Below, piece by piece: positions 12,379 to 25,400 of a stretch of 64,000 nucleotides of DNA. The position numbers and the translations under genes were made by a program. Origin of the DNA: Cenococcum geophilum 1.58 (Eukaryota; Ascomycota; Dothideomycetes; Gloniales; Gloniaceae). Position 1 is the stretch's first letter; each line of letters starts with the position of its first letter. The stretch spans positions 1,492,341 to 1,556,340 of the forward strand of contig KV748182.1 of assembly GCA_001692895.1 (NCBI GenBank). The letters run 5' to 3'. A model generated the notes under the pieces. It had not been told where the DNA came from. It was given only the letters and a program-made list of their open reading frames with translations, and ran no database searches.

Positions 12379-12712
12379 GTCAGTTGACCGCTTTTATGTC
12401 ATCGATATTTTATGCGAAAGGAGGTAGTAACGCTGGAGTTAATAACTCTCTCGGGAATAACCTTTGGGAACTCTATGAACTATCACATATCGGGGGGGCT
12501 GATTTGGCGCGGTTACGACCCGGGTTAATACGAGGTTAGGGCCACCCCTGCTGATAACGCCCCCGAACCCCGCACGAGGTCGCGCAGCGACCGCCCCCGA
12601 GTACTTTCGCACGCGATTTTGGGCGAAAAGGTACATAATTTGAGTTCGATTGGTACTTCTGGGCGGTCGCGTAATGTTGCTCTGAATTTACAACACCTAA
12701 ACGGGCTCTATT
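12379..12712. other. 3' flank of the 750-aa gene, with a GC-rich patch
   Basis: No gene is seen. A GC-rich patch at 12490-12640 begins with a G-run and carries the 16-mer TTTGGCGCGGTTACGA (12503-12518). The same 16-mer, also behind a G-run, occurs at 61703-61718. It could be a transposon end, but no partner terminal repeat was found. Confidence 0.35.
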
Positions 12713-12955
12713 CCTATATTAAGGCGTCTTAATTACTGTAGTACGGTCCTATATTAAGACGTCTTGGTCGCTGTAGTATAGTCCTACGTTAAGGCGTCTT
12801 AGTTAATGCAGTACAGTCCTATATTAAGGCGTTTTAGTTACTATAGTGCAGTCGTATATTAAGGCGTTTTGGTTACTACAGTGCAGTCCTATATTAAGAC
12901 GTCTCGGTTACTAGTATAGTTCTGCATTAAGACGTCTTGGTTATTGCAGTGTAGT
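12713..12955 (+). repeat. 35-bp minisatellite, 7 copies
   Basis: Seven consecutive units of about 35 bp, each starting CCTATATTAAGGCGTCTT or a close variant; six units are 35 bp and the sixth is 33 bp. Variants are mostly C/T and G/A (CGTCTT or CGTTTT, AAGGCG or AAGACG), in keeping with mild RIP. No coding signature is present. Confidence 0.9.
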
Positions 12956-12961
12956 TGTACA

Positions 12962-13050
12962 AGAAATCCGTTAAATTTTCCAAGGAAATTTTCCAAATTA
13001 CTGACTTATAGCCAGTAATTTGGTTCCTTAGAGAAATTTAACGGATTTCT
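12962..13050. repeat. Near-perfect 89-bp palindrome (foldback/MITE-like)
   Basis: The arms AGAAATCCGTTAAATTT (12962-12978) and AAATTTAACGGATTTCT (13034-13050) are exact reverse complements. Inner arms CCAAATTACTG and CAGTAATTTGG pair across a short centre. No target-site duplication was found, so the element type is open. Confidence 0.75.
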
Positions 13051-13087
13051 CGCGCCTGCGGCGGGCTTTTGGCCTTTAAACTTAGTC

Positions 13088-13153
13088 TGCCCTACTGCTG
13101 CCCTATTACTGCCCTGCTACTGCCCTACTACTGCCCTACTACTGCCCTACTAC
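13088..13153 (+). repeat. 11-bp tandem array, 6 copies
   Basis: Six consecutive 11-bp units, TGCCCTACTAC with single-base variants, ending at TGTCGTGG. The last three units are identical. Confidence 0.85.
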
Positions 13154-13229
13154 TGTCGTGGTGGTGATATAAGGCTGCCTTTACGTAATAATCGCGTGAT
13201 ATAGATTTACATAATTGATTACGTGATGT

Positions 13230-13735
13230 ATATTAACAATAGCTATTTACGTCGTCGTTGTTGTCGTCTTCTTCTTCCTTAAGCAACAGCACTATTACCA
13301 CCACCATCACCACTGCCGCTGCTGCTGCTGCTGCGTCTTCTGCTCCTGCTCCTGCTACTGCTGCCACCGCTGCCGCTACTACTACTACTACTACCACCGT
13401 TACTACCGCTGCTGCCGCCGCCATGTCCGCGCCCGGCCGCCGCTTCTCGTCCCTACCGCCGCCGTCTTAGGCTGGGGTACCTACGCGTGGGACTTCGGTC
13501 CCAGCAGATGAGCGTGCTGGTAAGTATTAGTACTATAAAAGAATTTGAGAATTTGAGAAGATACTGACATGTGAATAGCTGCTGCAGCTGCTGCTGCCGC
13601 CAGGCCCCTCCCCGCTGCCTCCGCTGCCGCTGCTCCCGCTCCTACCGCCGCCGCTACTCCCACTCCCACTCCCACCGCCGCTGCTGCTCCCGCTGCCGCT
13701 GCTCCCCTCCCGCCCAGCTTTACGGCCATTAATTA
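13230..13735. repeat. Triplet-rich low-complexity region (GCC/GCT/ACC/ACT)
   Basis: Long runs of pyrimidine-rich trinucleotides (CTGCTGCTG, ACTACTACT, GCCGCTGCT) on the plus strand. Frames in it encode only Ala, Val, Ser or Thr homopolymer-like stretches on both strands, so it is scored as simple-sequence DNA and not as a gene. A short normal-looking patch (about 13480-13570) interrupts it. Confidence 0.7.
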
Positions 13736-14559
13736 GCCCGCCGCCCTCCCGCCCCAGAATCCCTTGCCTACCGCGCTCGCCGCCGCCGCCGAAGCCGCCA
13801 CCGCTAACACGGCTATAATGCGGGCGCTACGTCCCCTGCCGCGCGTTTAGGGTGTGTCTCTGCAGTAGGTACCTGGCTTAGGTGGAGCTTCCGGGGTCTA
13901 CTAGGGGGTCCGCCTTAAGGCCAGGGCCCTAAATACGGAGGCAGCCCTGGCGTAAAGCCGGGGTATAATAGCCCCGCAGGCTTGTGCGTCGTGCGTGTGG
14001 GGCGGAGGCCTATTTACGGAGTGTGTGCTAGTCGCGGGCTAGCTGCGCGGCAGCTGTGCTAACTGCCACTATAGCAGCGAAGGGGCGCGCTGCTCCTTCC
14101 AGGCCTATAAGTTAGTAACGTAAACGGTAAAAAGCATAACTGATAGAGATAATAGCGTCTGCCCCTGGCGCAGCCACCGCCGCTACGGCCACTACCCTGC
14201 CGGTTAGCCGCGGCCGCGCTTCCTTCCGCGCCTTAGCGCCTCCCGCTGCTGCCGCCGATAACGACGATGAGGAGGAAGAGGAGGCCCCGCCTACCCGCGT
14301 CCGCCCCCGTCTTGGGTGGCGCGGGCGGATTACGGGGCTGCTCTGCTGTTTGGCGGCTGTGCTTAAGGAGGAGTTAGAGGAGGAGTTAGAGTAGGGGAGG
14401 GGGGTTAAAGGGGGGGGAGTAGGAAGGGAGGAAAAAGGGGGGGTTTATTGGGCCCTACGGGGCAGTTATAAAGGTTTTGCTGGCCCTATAGGGCAGTTAT
14501 AGAAGTAGTTGTATAATAAAATTATATACCTTATTACGAAAGTAAGACTTCTAGATAGA
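13736..14559. other. GC-rich spacer without a gene
   Basis: A GC-rich stretch with a purine-rich tract around 14270-14450 (GAGGAGGAAGAGGAGG, then G-runs). Near 14454-14506 a segment containing CCCTA(C/T)(A/G)GGGCAGTTATA occurs twice in tandem. No coding frame with protein-like composition was found. From about 14510 the DNA becomes AT-rich and the Helitron relic begins. Confidence 0.4.
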
Positions 14560-17500
14560 TAATATTGTCTATCTTTATTTAATTTAGGGGAAGCAGTACT
14601 AAAATATTATTTATAGTAGTAACCTAAGATAGGGTAATATAGAGCTAACCGTAGGTAAAAACTAGTATCCGTAAATTAACGCCTATAAAGTTAAAGGACT
14701 AGCCCTATAACTTATTTACGGTTATAGCAAAGCATAGCCAGATTAGAAACTGCCTTCTACTAATAATAAACGGCAGTTCTCCCTCTATAGAGGTAAGCTT
14801 AATATAAGGGATTAGCCATAGCTGCCTATAAAAGCTGCCGCTAAGCATCTAAGCTTTAATACAGTGGCGGCCTAGGCGTGTAATAATTATATAGGTGTTA
14901 TTATAGAGCCCTTTTTTGGGGTAGAGGTTCCGTAAAAGGATTATAGGCGCGCCTATCTTTAGGGAAAGCTTTAATAGAGGCAGGCTATTAGGGTTAAATG
15001 TCTGTAGGAGCTCTGCCAGCGGTAGTTCTATATAATCTTCTTCTCTATTTTACTCTATAGAGTCCGTAGAATAAAAGGTGCTTAGGGAGCCGCAGAGCCG
15101 CGTAAGGATAGCCTCGTTAATCTTAGCTATAGTATTATTATAAATAGTTAAAATAGCGCGATTGCGGAAGGTATTGGGAGTAGTATATACGTGAGTAAGT
15201 AGTTATAAAGGGTATATATAGCCGTAAAAGGGTTCCTAGGACTGTAATAGGGCTATACTAGGCGGGATATTAATACTACTAGCTAGGGCTAGATTATAGG
15301 ATAAGGCTTATACCTAAGCTGCGAACCGCTAATTTATCTTACCCTAGCGGATACGTATATTTAACCGTAGGGATAGTATACGGAAGGTAGGCTAGAGGAA
15401 TAACCGCTGTAGGTAGGCACCTATAATAGCTGCGTGGTTCCCCTATAGGATAATAGGTAGTATTTAAGTAAAGTCACCGCTTAGGATAGTAGGGAGTCCG
15501 CTAAAGATAGAGTTGTTAGAACGGACGTTAGTAAGTATATAGTATACGGCTTTAAAGTAGTAACGGTGCTGTATTAGTATCTTATTCTAAATAAGCAAAG
15601 AGGTACGGCGTAGAAGCTTAACGAGATTTAACTTTTTGGAGATATTGTAAGTAGACTCTTTATATAGATTGAAAGGTATCTAAAAACGGGAGTGGGTAGT
15701 ACGGCTGTTAAGTAGTAGGAGGGCCGCAATACTAGAAGAAGCTATATAAAGAATAATCTTATTATGCAAGCGGTAGTAGTAGTAAAGGTAGTAATAGAGA
15801 AATGTTTTATTAGTGCTTATAGGGCCTTAGAGAAAAAAGCAGGCGGTTTACGGATCCGTATCTATAGCGGCAATAATAGTATTAAAGCACGCTACCTAAT
15901 CTGTATTTAGCTGCTAGCGTAGCTTAGTAAACTAGCGTTCTTCCTCTATACGGTTATATTACTATAGCTTTGCTATAAGAAGCGGGTTACTTCCCTTTAT
16001 AAGAATACTCTACTAGTGCTAAAACTAGGGCAGGCTATAGTCCGTAAGCGTTTTTTAGTAATCTGTAAGTATCTAATAGATAAGGTATAAGCCGTAATTA
16101 AGATAGGCGTTATTGTCCTTAGCAACTATAAGAGGAGTATTAGGTTAGCAGGTTAAAAAGTAAGGCAGATTATTATAGATAAACTGTTTAAAGCGGTCCT
16201 ATAAAGTAACTAGCTCTATAATAGGGCTGTAAATTAAAGCGGTTATAAATAAGGAGCGTAGCTAGGCACTAACGGCAAAAACGGCGACCTCCGTTAAGTA
16301 ATTAATTTACTTATAGTTATCCTTTAGCAGCCCTAGGGCTATATAGGCGGCTTAAAAGGTTAGATAAACCATACTAGTAATAGTACAGAGGTCTTTAAAG
16401 GAGGTAGGGCTAAAAACAGATATTAGTAGCAGTTGTAAGTAGAACCTCTCCCTTATAATAGGGCTGCAATAATATATACGGCCTATTACAGTACCTTGCT
16501 AGCGAGAACGCTACTCCTAGCGCTTTGCATTAAAGATATGCTACTTAGGGAAGTCTTAATATAGCTAGTTATGGTTATTTTTATACTCGGCGTTATACTT
16601 AAAGAAGGCCGTTAAGGTAGAGTAGGAGAGCTTAAGGCGCTGTTAAATCTCCTTAGTAGACTAATTGGGCTAAAAGTATACGGGCTGCTTACCTAGAAGG
16701 TGCACCGCAAGCTAGATTATAGGGGGGTACTCCTTATAAATAGGAAACTTAAATAGCCGCTAGATAGCCTTAGACGGGCCAATATAACAGCCCTGTAAAT
16801 ACTGGCTTACCTTATCGCCGTTCGTAAGCCGTAAAGTAGTATAGTCGCTCCCCTTATATATATACTTGTGGATATACTTAATAGACTTTATAGAGGCGCA
16901 AACCTTAATATTTATATGCGTATAATACTTTATGGTTAGATATAGAGAGTATAGAATAATCTAGTAGTTATCTATTTTAAATATAGCTCCCCCTAGTAAA
17001 CAGATAGACTACGACTATAAATTATTACGACGGCGGTATTTTAGATAGCTGTCCTTATATATAATAGTAGTAGGGTTAAAAGGCCTAGGGTACCGTTTTA
17101 AGTAGGTTAGCGGAAGGTTTAGCCTTAGCGTAACTATATAGGGAGCCCACGGATTCTAGAGGCCGTAAAGGCCGTAAACTATTATTAACTTTACAATTTT
17201 AGTAAGACGGCTAGTAGGATTATCCTTTAGCTATGGAAGCTCGGTAGATATAAAACGGTTAATAATAGCTAGGTTTAGCAGCCTATTGCGGTTATATAGA
17301 TATAGAAAGAGTAGTAGGTATAGATAGGGCAGGCCCTATTTCTGGTACTTAATAGTCTAAATAGAGCTATAGTACTGGCCGAAGATCTATTTCCGTTTTA
17401 GGTTATAAAAGAGGTAGATAAGTTTTATACGGAAGACGCGCATAACCAGATTAGGCCTATCTGTAGCGGTCTAGCTAGGTAGTAGCTTACGGGTAATCTC

Positions 17501-18450
17501 GTCCCATTTAGGGTTAGTAATAAATATAAGAAATATACTTAGACGGCCGTATTTACGGATAATAGCTATTAAATCCTAATAGTATTGCCTAATAAAGCAA
17601 TTTCTATTAAGGAAACTTAATAGAAGGATTACGCGGCGGCCTAATAATCTAGGGTCTAGATTATAGCGGGTAAAAGTGTCTATAACGCTATTATACAGCT
17701 TTACGCGGAGGGTTGTTTAGTTAGAGCGGATCTAGGTAAGCTTATTTTAATTATATAGCGCCTATATATCTATAATATACTGCTAAAATAGCTAGTAGTA
17801 GGTAAAAGGAACTAACCTAGAGTTATTATAGATGTATAAGTAGAACCAAAAGTATACCCGCTAGGTTAAACAGTCTTACTAGCAGACTTAATTAGAGTTG
17901 CGTAGCTAGAGACCCTAGTGCTAGCTAGTATTACCGCGAGGGAAGAGTAGTATATAGTGGAGCGGTATATATGCGGTATACATTAGGTTAATATAATAGT
18001 ACCGCGGCCGCTTATTAGGTGTATAACGCTCTATAAGCATAATATCGCAGAAGCTAGTATTATCGTACTTATCTGGTATAATAACGGCCACCTTATTGCT
18101 TATTAGGAGGTTCTTATAGCGCTAATTAGCACTAGCCTTTAAGATAAGCCGCATTTATAGGTTTAAGATAATCCGCGATAGGGCCGTTATGGGCTAAGCC
18201 TAAAGCTATTTCCTTACGGTTTAATAGAGGGCAATAAAAGGGTTCCGTTTCTTAGATAGTATAGTAGTAAGGCACTATAGAATAGTTATATTTAGCTAGG
18301 TATTAAAATAGGCCTATAGCCGGATATCTGTAGTATAACTAGAGTTATAAAAATATAGCTAGATATAGCGCTTATATTTACCCTAAGAATAAAGGCCGAG
18401 CGTGTTAGAAAGGTAATACTAAAGGAATAAGAAAATTTCTTATATAGAGC
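14560..18450 (-). mobile_element. Helitron relic with Rep/helicase (RepHel) pseudogene
   Basis: Read on the minus strand, a single degenerate protein is traceable from high to low coordinates. Around 17450-17640 it gives YQDLIAIIRKYGRLS-like and NPKWDEITR-like residues, the Helitron-like N domain that includes the Rep region. Around 15345-15475 it gives GDFTQILPII and NRAAI followed by FRILSLRLNIRIR, the Pif1-type helicase region (GDFRQILPV...NMR in intact copies). Around 14620-14830 it gives CFAITVNK, a QGQS-like site and VFTYGQLYITLS, the C-terminal helicase motifs. Stops correspond mostly to CAG/CAA/TGG codons changed by RIP. Exact ends (5' TC, 3' hairpin plus CTRR) could not be placed. 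Helitrons transpose by rolling-circle replication; this copy is dead. Confidence 0.8.
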
Positions 18451-18480
18451 TATAAATAGGTAGGCCATTTAATGCGACCT

Positions 18481-18694
18481 AATTAGCTAATAAGTTTATA
18501 TAAGTTGGTGTAGGGATCCTAGGGTATAGCTAAGGCATAGTAGACGTAAAAACTAGGGAGTAAGCGGTTATATCCTAAGTTAGCGTAGGGATTATATATT
18601 CTAAATAGGAAATATAGATAAGCTATTAGTTCCTGTTATAGTATACTAATTAACCTATAGGGCGTTTTAATTAGCTAATAAGTTTATATAAGTT
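18481..18694 (+). repeat. Two copies of a 26-bp recurrent motif beside the Helitron
   Basis: Identical 26-bp copies at 18481-18506 and 18669-18694, each beginning AATTAGCTAATAAGTTTATA and ending TAAGTT. The same motif recurs seven more times around the DUF6589 pseudogene (28470-32379). The internal TAAGT half-sites are 10 bp apart. They lie between the Helitron gene and the LTR of gypsy element B. Confidence 0.8.
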
Positions 18695-18895
18695 GCTAAA
18701 GGGGGTGCTAAAAATATTATAAGGCTTATATAAAGAGGTAAAGGTCTATTCTAGCGTAATATAATTAGCCTATAAGATTATATATATTAGGTTAGGTCTA
18801 GCGCCTTAGCTTATTAATAGTAAAGTAAGTCTTATAATAAACCTTTACTTCTCTTTTTCTTCCTCTTTAGATATTTATAATACTATATTTTTTTT

Positions 18896-18900
18896 AAAAG
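18896..18900. repeat. Target-site duplication AAAAG (left) of gypsy element B
   Basis: AAAAG precedes the 5' LTR and is repeated at 26852-26856, directly after the 3' LTR. Confidence 0.8.
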
Positions 18901-19325
18901 TATTACGGACGCTTTAAGTACGATATTATAACTACTTAGAGAAGAGACAGAAGAAGCTAGTTAGTTAATTTAGGCACGGTCCGGAATGGAGCCGATAGAA
19001 CTATATAACGAGGAATGGTAACCAAGGTCATATAATATGCTACGTATTAAACAAGAGGAACGAGAGGAACTCACGTACCTTACGTATAAGACGTACATCA
19101 CGTATAAGAAGGATTTCATAGGAGTACAGTTATGTATTTAAGGACCCTTAGTCCCTACCTAGATAGTTCCTTCTTTATAGTAATTCTTAGAATACAATTA
19201 GAGTTAATCTATTAGGCAACCACTCCACTAGTTATTATTACGTTGTTAACTTTTATACTTATATTTCCTATACACCTAGCCCAATAATAAGCCCACCGTA
19301 GTTCTTACTACAAGGTTCCGTTACA
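18901..19325 (+). repeat. 5' LTR of gypsy element B
   Basis: A 425-bp copy that aligns end to end with 26427-26851. It starts TATTACGGACG and ends CCGTTACA, and is less mutated than the 3' copy (CACGGTCCGGAATGGAG retained). Confidence 0.9.
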
Positions 19326-22300
19326 TAATTACTACCTAGTTACGGTATTAATATAAGAAGTCAAATAACATGCCACCAAAAGCAGCCACCACAACACCAT
19401 CGACGGTAGCAACTACTTTAGGGACAGGAGGTAACACCAGTATAGCGGATACTGACTTATAGCAACCTATGACGGTCAGACAGCTATAGGAAATAGTTAA
19501 CTAGCTAATAGCTAACAATATAGTATTAGAAGAAAGACTTAACGGGATAGGAGCAGCAAAGATTAAGCTACTATTAATTAAGAGATTTATAGGAGAGAGG
19601 TTAAAGCTTAAAGGATTCCTTATATAGATACATTTTAAGGTCTTATAGGAGGGAGCAAAGTTACCTATATCTATAGATTGGATAGCCTATACAGGACTAT
19701 TCTTATTAGGAAAAGCACTTAAGTAGTTTAAATCTTACCTTATAGAGATATAGGCAAACGGAATAACAACCACTAACTAAGACGTGCGATTTATATTCTT
19801 AAGTTAGGAAGAATTCGCAGAATAACTAATATAGATATTTAGAGACCTAGAAGAAATAACTATAGCAAAAAGAAAACTCCAGAACCTTATATAACGAACT
19901 TTAGCAATTAAGTATATAATATAGTTCTAGATACTAGTAATATAAGTAAAGTAGAATAATAAGGCGCTTATAGCATAGTATAAACAGGGACTTAAGGCTA
20001 AAGTCTAGGACGCAATTATCCTAATAGAAGATGCGGATACCCTAAGGGAACTAATAGATTAGGCAATTAAGATTAATAATTAAATCTACTAAAGGGAACA
20101 GGCTAAGAGAGGCTAAAATAGAGTTCTATAGTTATATAAGGCGTAGAGTATACAACAATAAAAGCTAAGTTAGAAACTATAGTACGGCGCAGAGCTAATA
20201 AACCTAAGTAGTACTAAAGAAGCCTATAAGAAATAGAGCAAACTATAGAAACCTAGAGGATAAGGATTAAATAATTAAAGGTCTAAGGAGCAGAGGCCAA
20301 ATTAGGGATCTTAATAGCAGAAGATATTTAGGCGGATTTTATAGTAAGAGAAATAGTTTAAAGAAGGAGCTTACATAAATTGCGGAAAACAGGGTTATTA
20401 TATTAGAGACTATAGAAGTAGGTAAAGTCACTATATAGTAAAAGGTATAAGACTAGTAGACGATATATACGTATAAAGGGATAACAATGTACTATAAGGA
20501 ATAAAAGAGTGTTTAATTAAAAGTTTTGCGTTTTATTACAATAACGCATGCCAAATTTATAAGGACGCTAAGTACAGCGCAAGCTATTAGCTATAAGAGC
20601 TAGTACCTATAGGATATAGAGGAACTAACGAACTAGTTCGCAGATTGGATATTAAGGACAATAAATTCGACCTAGGCGAAATATTTTATAACAATAAGGT
20701 AATAAGGGCTGCTTACTAGGAGTAAGTAGACCTTAAAGATATTATACTAGAGGTAGAGGATGATTCTATTATAGAACAAGGAACATTAGTAGGGATTAAA
20801 ACCCTACTAGATATAATATCTATCGCTTTACGAGATATAAGAGAAGTAAGACAGTAAACTACTTCAGCACTTAATAAAGGCAAAAGGCCAAAGGCTTAAG
20901 ATTCTTATAGCGAGATAAGAGACGACTAAGATTCTTAAGATAAGATAAGGCAAGCTTAAGGACCTATAACAGATAGAAACCGATAGAGTAGAGCAGCAGC
21001 TTAGTTTAAAGATATACAAATAAGCTCGGGATAAGAATTCCTAACGGCATAAGATTCTTAAGACGAGATAAGTGAGATTTAAGACTCTTAAGATAAGATA
21101 AGAATACTAAGTAAGCCTAGTTAGACTAAGGCTAGAGCTAAGCTTAAGTTAGAAGCAAGCTTAGGATTAAAGAACCTAAGGGGTTAAGAATTTAAAGTGC
21201 GAATTAGGATACCCACAGATAAGAGGCAAGGGGCTTCTTTACAGATTAGAGAATCTGTAGCATAAACAGTAATTAGATTAGGAGATAAATATATAAACCT
21301 AGAGGATTTACTAGTTAAATAAAGTGTTTAGACTAAAGATTAAAAAACCAATATTAGGATTAAAAAGTAAGATAACTTTAAGGATTAGAGCGCAAGGCGT
21401 AAACTAAAAGAAACTATAAAAGAGTTTAGGTAAAGAATTATTACATAGCAAGAACAGAAACTAAATAAGAGATCTAGCATATTAGGACGTATAAAGGACA
21501 GAGCACTAGTATAAAGAATTACTAATAGGCCGAGAGTAGGTATATTAAGAGCTAAGTGGCTTACTAAACTAGAAGATAAAGAGGATCTAGGGATTCTAAC
21601 TAGGTTCGAGGAACGATATATAAAGGGCTGTCACAATGCAGTAATAAGAAGATACTTCCTTACAGACAGACTATATACACTCTAGTAGCTATACTAAAAG
21701 TAGTATAGGCAAAGGCACAATAATAAGTGGGAAGATTTCTATATATAGTTGGATAAAAAAGTTATTTAGGACCACCCAATTATAGAGAAGGCCATAACGT
21801 ATATTAAAGGAGCCTTAATTATAACGTTAAAGGATTTAGAGAAACGTTTAGAGGACTAGAGAAGCAAGAGACGCATCTTAGTACCTATAAATAAAGTTAT
21901 AACGTTTAGATTAATATAATAAAGGTTTAAACTTAGGGATAAAGACAAGCTAAGAGTTAACCTAAAGCACCTAGTACACCACATAATATTATAGATTGCG
22001 TGCGTGGACGATATATACGAAATACATAAGAATCCAAAAGAGAAGAATTAGAAATACCCTATAAGGATATATTAGATAACGGATAAGCAATAGTATAGGA
22101 ATGCTAAATATATATATAAATGGCATCTAATAGAAATCCAAGAGGAAGGAAGTTTAGTACTTTAACTAGGAAGATTCCTTATAGAAGAATGCTTAGATAG
22201 ATAATAGTGGTAGAAATACCTAAAAAATATATGTCTATAGTATATAGAAGATAAAAAGCAAACTAGGTATTAGCTAAAGAGCAAGCTAAGTGCACTAGGA

Positions 22301-22439
22301 TTAAGCAGCTAATAGTTAGAAAAAGTAGAGGCCTATAGAACTAGAGGGAGCCAGTAGTAGAGCCTTAGACCCTTAAAGGAATTTAAAGACAACACCTAAA
22401 TTTACGGATTAATTAGTAAGATTAGTAGTTTAAAGCACT

Positions 22440-25400
22440 AATAGATAGTAGAGTAACGCGAAACTATATCTCACTAGCAGTAGTTAAAAGAATGGGGCTA
22501 CCTCACAGACAAAAGGAGCAACCTTACCTATTAGTTATAATTTTAGGAGATCCAATAACCTATAGAGGAAGGATTATTAATCTTAAAACAGGACCTATTT
22601 AGATAACTATTAAAGGAAAATAAATCGAGATGTCTTTTAATATCCTACTATTGGGACGGGACGAGGCAGTATTAGGTATGCCTTAGTTATAGGAATATAA
22701 TCTAAGAATTAATTGGAATACAGGTCAGGTCAATATTAGAGATACTTAACGCCACAAAATACAATAATAAGCCAAGTTGGTATAGTACTAAGTAGGAGCA
22801 ACCTATAAAGAAACAGAAAAAGGACTAAGCCATATACCAAAAAGATACTATAAGTATAGTAAAAAACTATAGTTACCAAAAAATAAAAAGCTATTAGAAT
22901 ATGTAGCATAGGACTATAAAATAGAGTTAGAACTAGGAATAAGTCTAAAGTTCTTTCTAATCTACAAGCTTACTAAAGAAGAGGGTAGAGCGTTAAAAGA
23001 GTTTATCTAGGAAAATCTACGAAAGGGATATATTAGACCATTATAGTTATTAGCGGGTTATCCAGTACTATTTATACTAAAGAAGAATGGTAAACTAAGG
23101 CTGTATATTAACTATAAACAGTTAAACAGCATTACCAGGAAGGATAGGTATCCTTTACCCTTAATTAGCGAAATCTAAAATAGGATAGGCAATGCGCAAA
23201 TCTTTACAAAAATAGATCTAAGATGGGCGTACTATTAAATTAAGATTAAGGAAGGCGACGAATAAAAGGCAGCCTTTAGGTTAAAAGAAGAATTATATAA
23301 ACTATTAGTTATACAATTCGGGCTTATAAATACACTAGCAACGTTCTAGAAGTGTATTAATAATATATTAGGAGAATACTTAGATGAATTTATTATAGTA
23401 TATCTTAATAATATTATTATCTACTTAATAACTAAGGAAGAATACGGGGAATACGTTAAATAGGTTTTAAAGAGACTATAAGAAGAACAGATGCTAGTAG
23501 CAATTAAGAAATGCGAGTTTTTTACTAGAAAGACTGATTTTATTGGATTTATTATTAAACTAAGCTAACTTAGTATAGATCTAAAAAAGATCGAGGCTAT
23601 AGTAAATTGGTAGGAACTAGAGAACGTTATATAGTTAAGATTATTCCTAGGGTTTTGCAATTACTGCAGAAGGTTTATAGCGCAATAGTTAAAGGATATT
23701 AAGCCATTTACGCGGTTAATAAAGAAAGAAGAACTATAGGTATAGGGGGAAGAGCAAAGAAAACTCTTTAAGAAAGTTAAAAAGTTGTTTACCTAGGAGC
23801 TAGTTCTTAAGATCTATTAACTAGGACTAGAGACAATTATAGAAACGGATATATTAGACTATATACTAGGGGCATACTTTATATAAAGGCATTAAAATAG
23901 ATGGCACCTAGTGGCATACTATAGTTGAAAGATAACACCACCAGAGTTAAACTATAACATCTATAATAAGGAGTTATTAGGTATAGTTGCAGTATTAAAG
24001 AAATAAAGAGCATTCTTACAAGGTATAGAGAAACTATTTATAGTTAAGACGGATTATAAGAACCTAATAGGATTCTTAATAATAAAGGAACTTAACTAAA
24101 GATAGGTTAGATAGGCAGAGATGCTTATAGAATACCATTTCAAGATTTAGTATACTAAAGGTACAGATAATATACGGGCAGATACTTTAAGCCGTAAAGC
24201 TAAACTACAAAATAAGGAAAAGCTATTAGGGGCTTTATTGCAAAAAGATATAGACGGATTAATTAGGTATAATTATCCAAAAATCGCAGCAACTTAAGAA
24301 GACGATGAACTAGAGAAAGTCTATAAGACACTAGAAAGCTTTTAGGCGTAAAGAATTCTAAAAGTATAGCTAGAAGATCTATAGACGGATATATACGAAA
24401 ATTAAAAAGTAAAGTATATTCTAAGAAGTATAGTAGAGCAGTTTATAGAGGACTTCTATAAGGGACTAACCTAAGAACACAATAGAGCTACGGGCTTAGT
24501 GTTGAGACTCTAAGAGGAGTACGTTATTGATAGAATCTAAAGAATAGCTAGAAAGGTTATAAAAGAATGTCTAAATTACTAAAGGAATAAACTAATAAGG
24601 CATAAGCTATATAGAGGGCTATAACCTATTAAAATACCAGAGAAACCATAGGAGGTTATATTATAGGACTTTATTATTAAGTTGCTAAAATTAAAAGATC
24701 CTATTACTAGATAAGATTATAACGCGATTTTAGTAATAATAGACAAGCTTATAAAGTGGGGATACTTTATAGCATACATAGAAGAAATCTCAGCGGAAGA
24801 TGTTGCTAAAATCTACGTTAAAGAAGTATTTATAAGATATAGAGCACTAAGCAAGATTATATCGGATAGAGATCTAAGATTTATAGCAGCATTCTAGGAA
24901 GTGTTCTTAGCGGAGTAAGGAGTTTAAGTAGTAACTTCCACCGTATACTATCTATAGATAGACGGTTAAACGGAAAGATTAAATTAGACGCTAGAGTAGT
25001 ATTTAAGGCATTATATTAATTATATATAAAATAATTGGGTATTACTATTACTAGTTACACAGTTTGCATATAATGCAACACCTTAAGAAGGAATAGGTAT
25101 ATTACTATTTAAGGCAAATTACGGATACAAGTTAAGAATATCATTATTACTACGGCAAGTAAAGAAAATAAGTAGTATAGCCAAAGAGAGAATAAAGATA
25201 TTAATGAATCTTTATGCAAACCTTACGGAATTAGTAAAGAAGGTATAAGAGAGAATGAAAAAGTACTATAATACTAAGAGATCTAAGGGACTAGATCTTA
25301 AGGAGGGAGATAAAGTATAGCTACTATATAAAAATTTTAAGAGTCGATAACTAAGTAAGAAATTGGACCACGTTAGACTAGGACCTTTTGAAATTATATA

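Noticed and set aside
12713..12955. Regular repeats resembling a CRISPR array
   Set aside because: Units abut without unique spacers and the genome is eukaryotic; it is a minisatellite.
13233..13729. Ala/Val-rich open frames in the triplet-repeat region
   Set aside because: Composition follows the trinucleotide repeats on both strands; no start context or domain.
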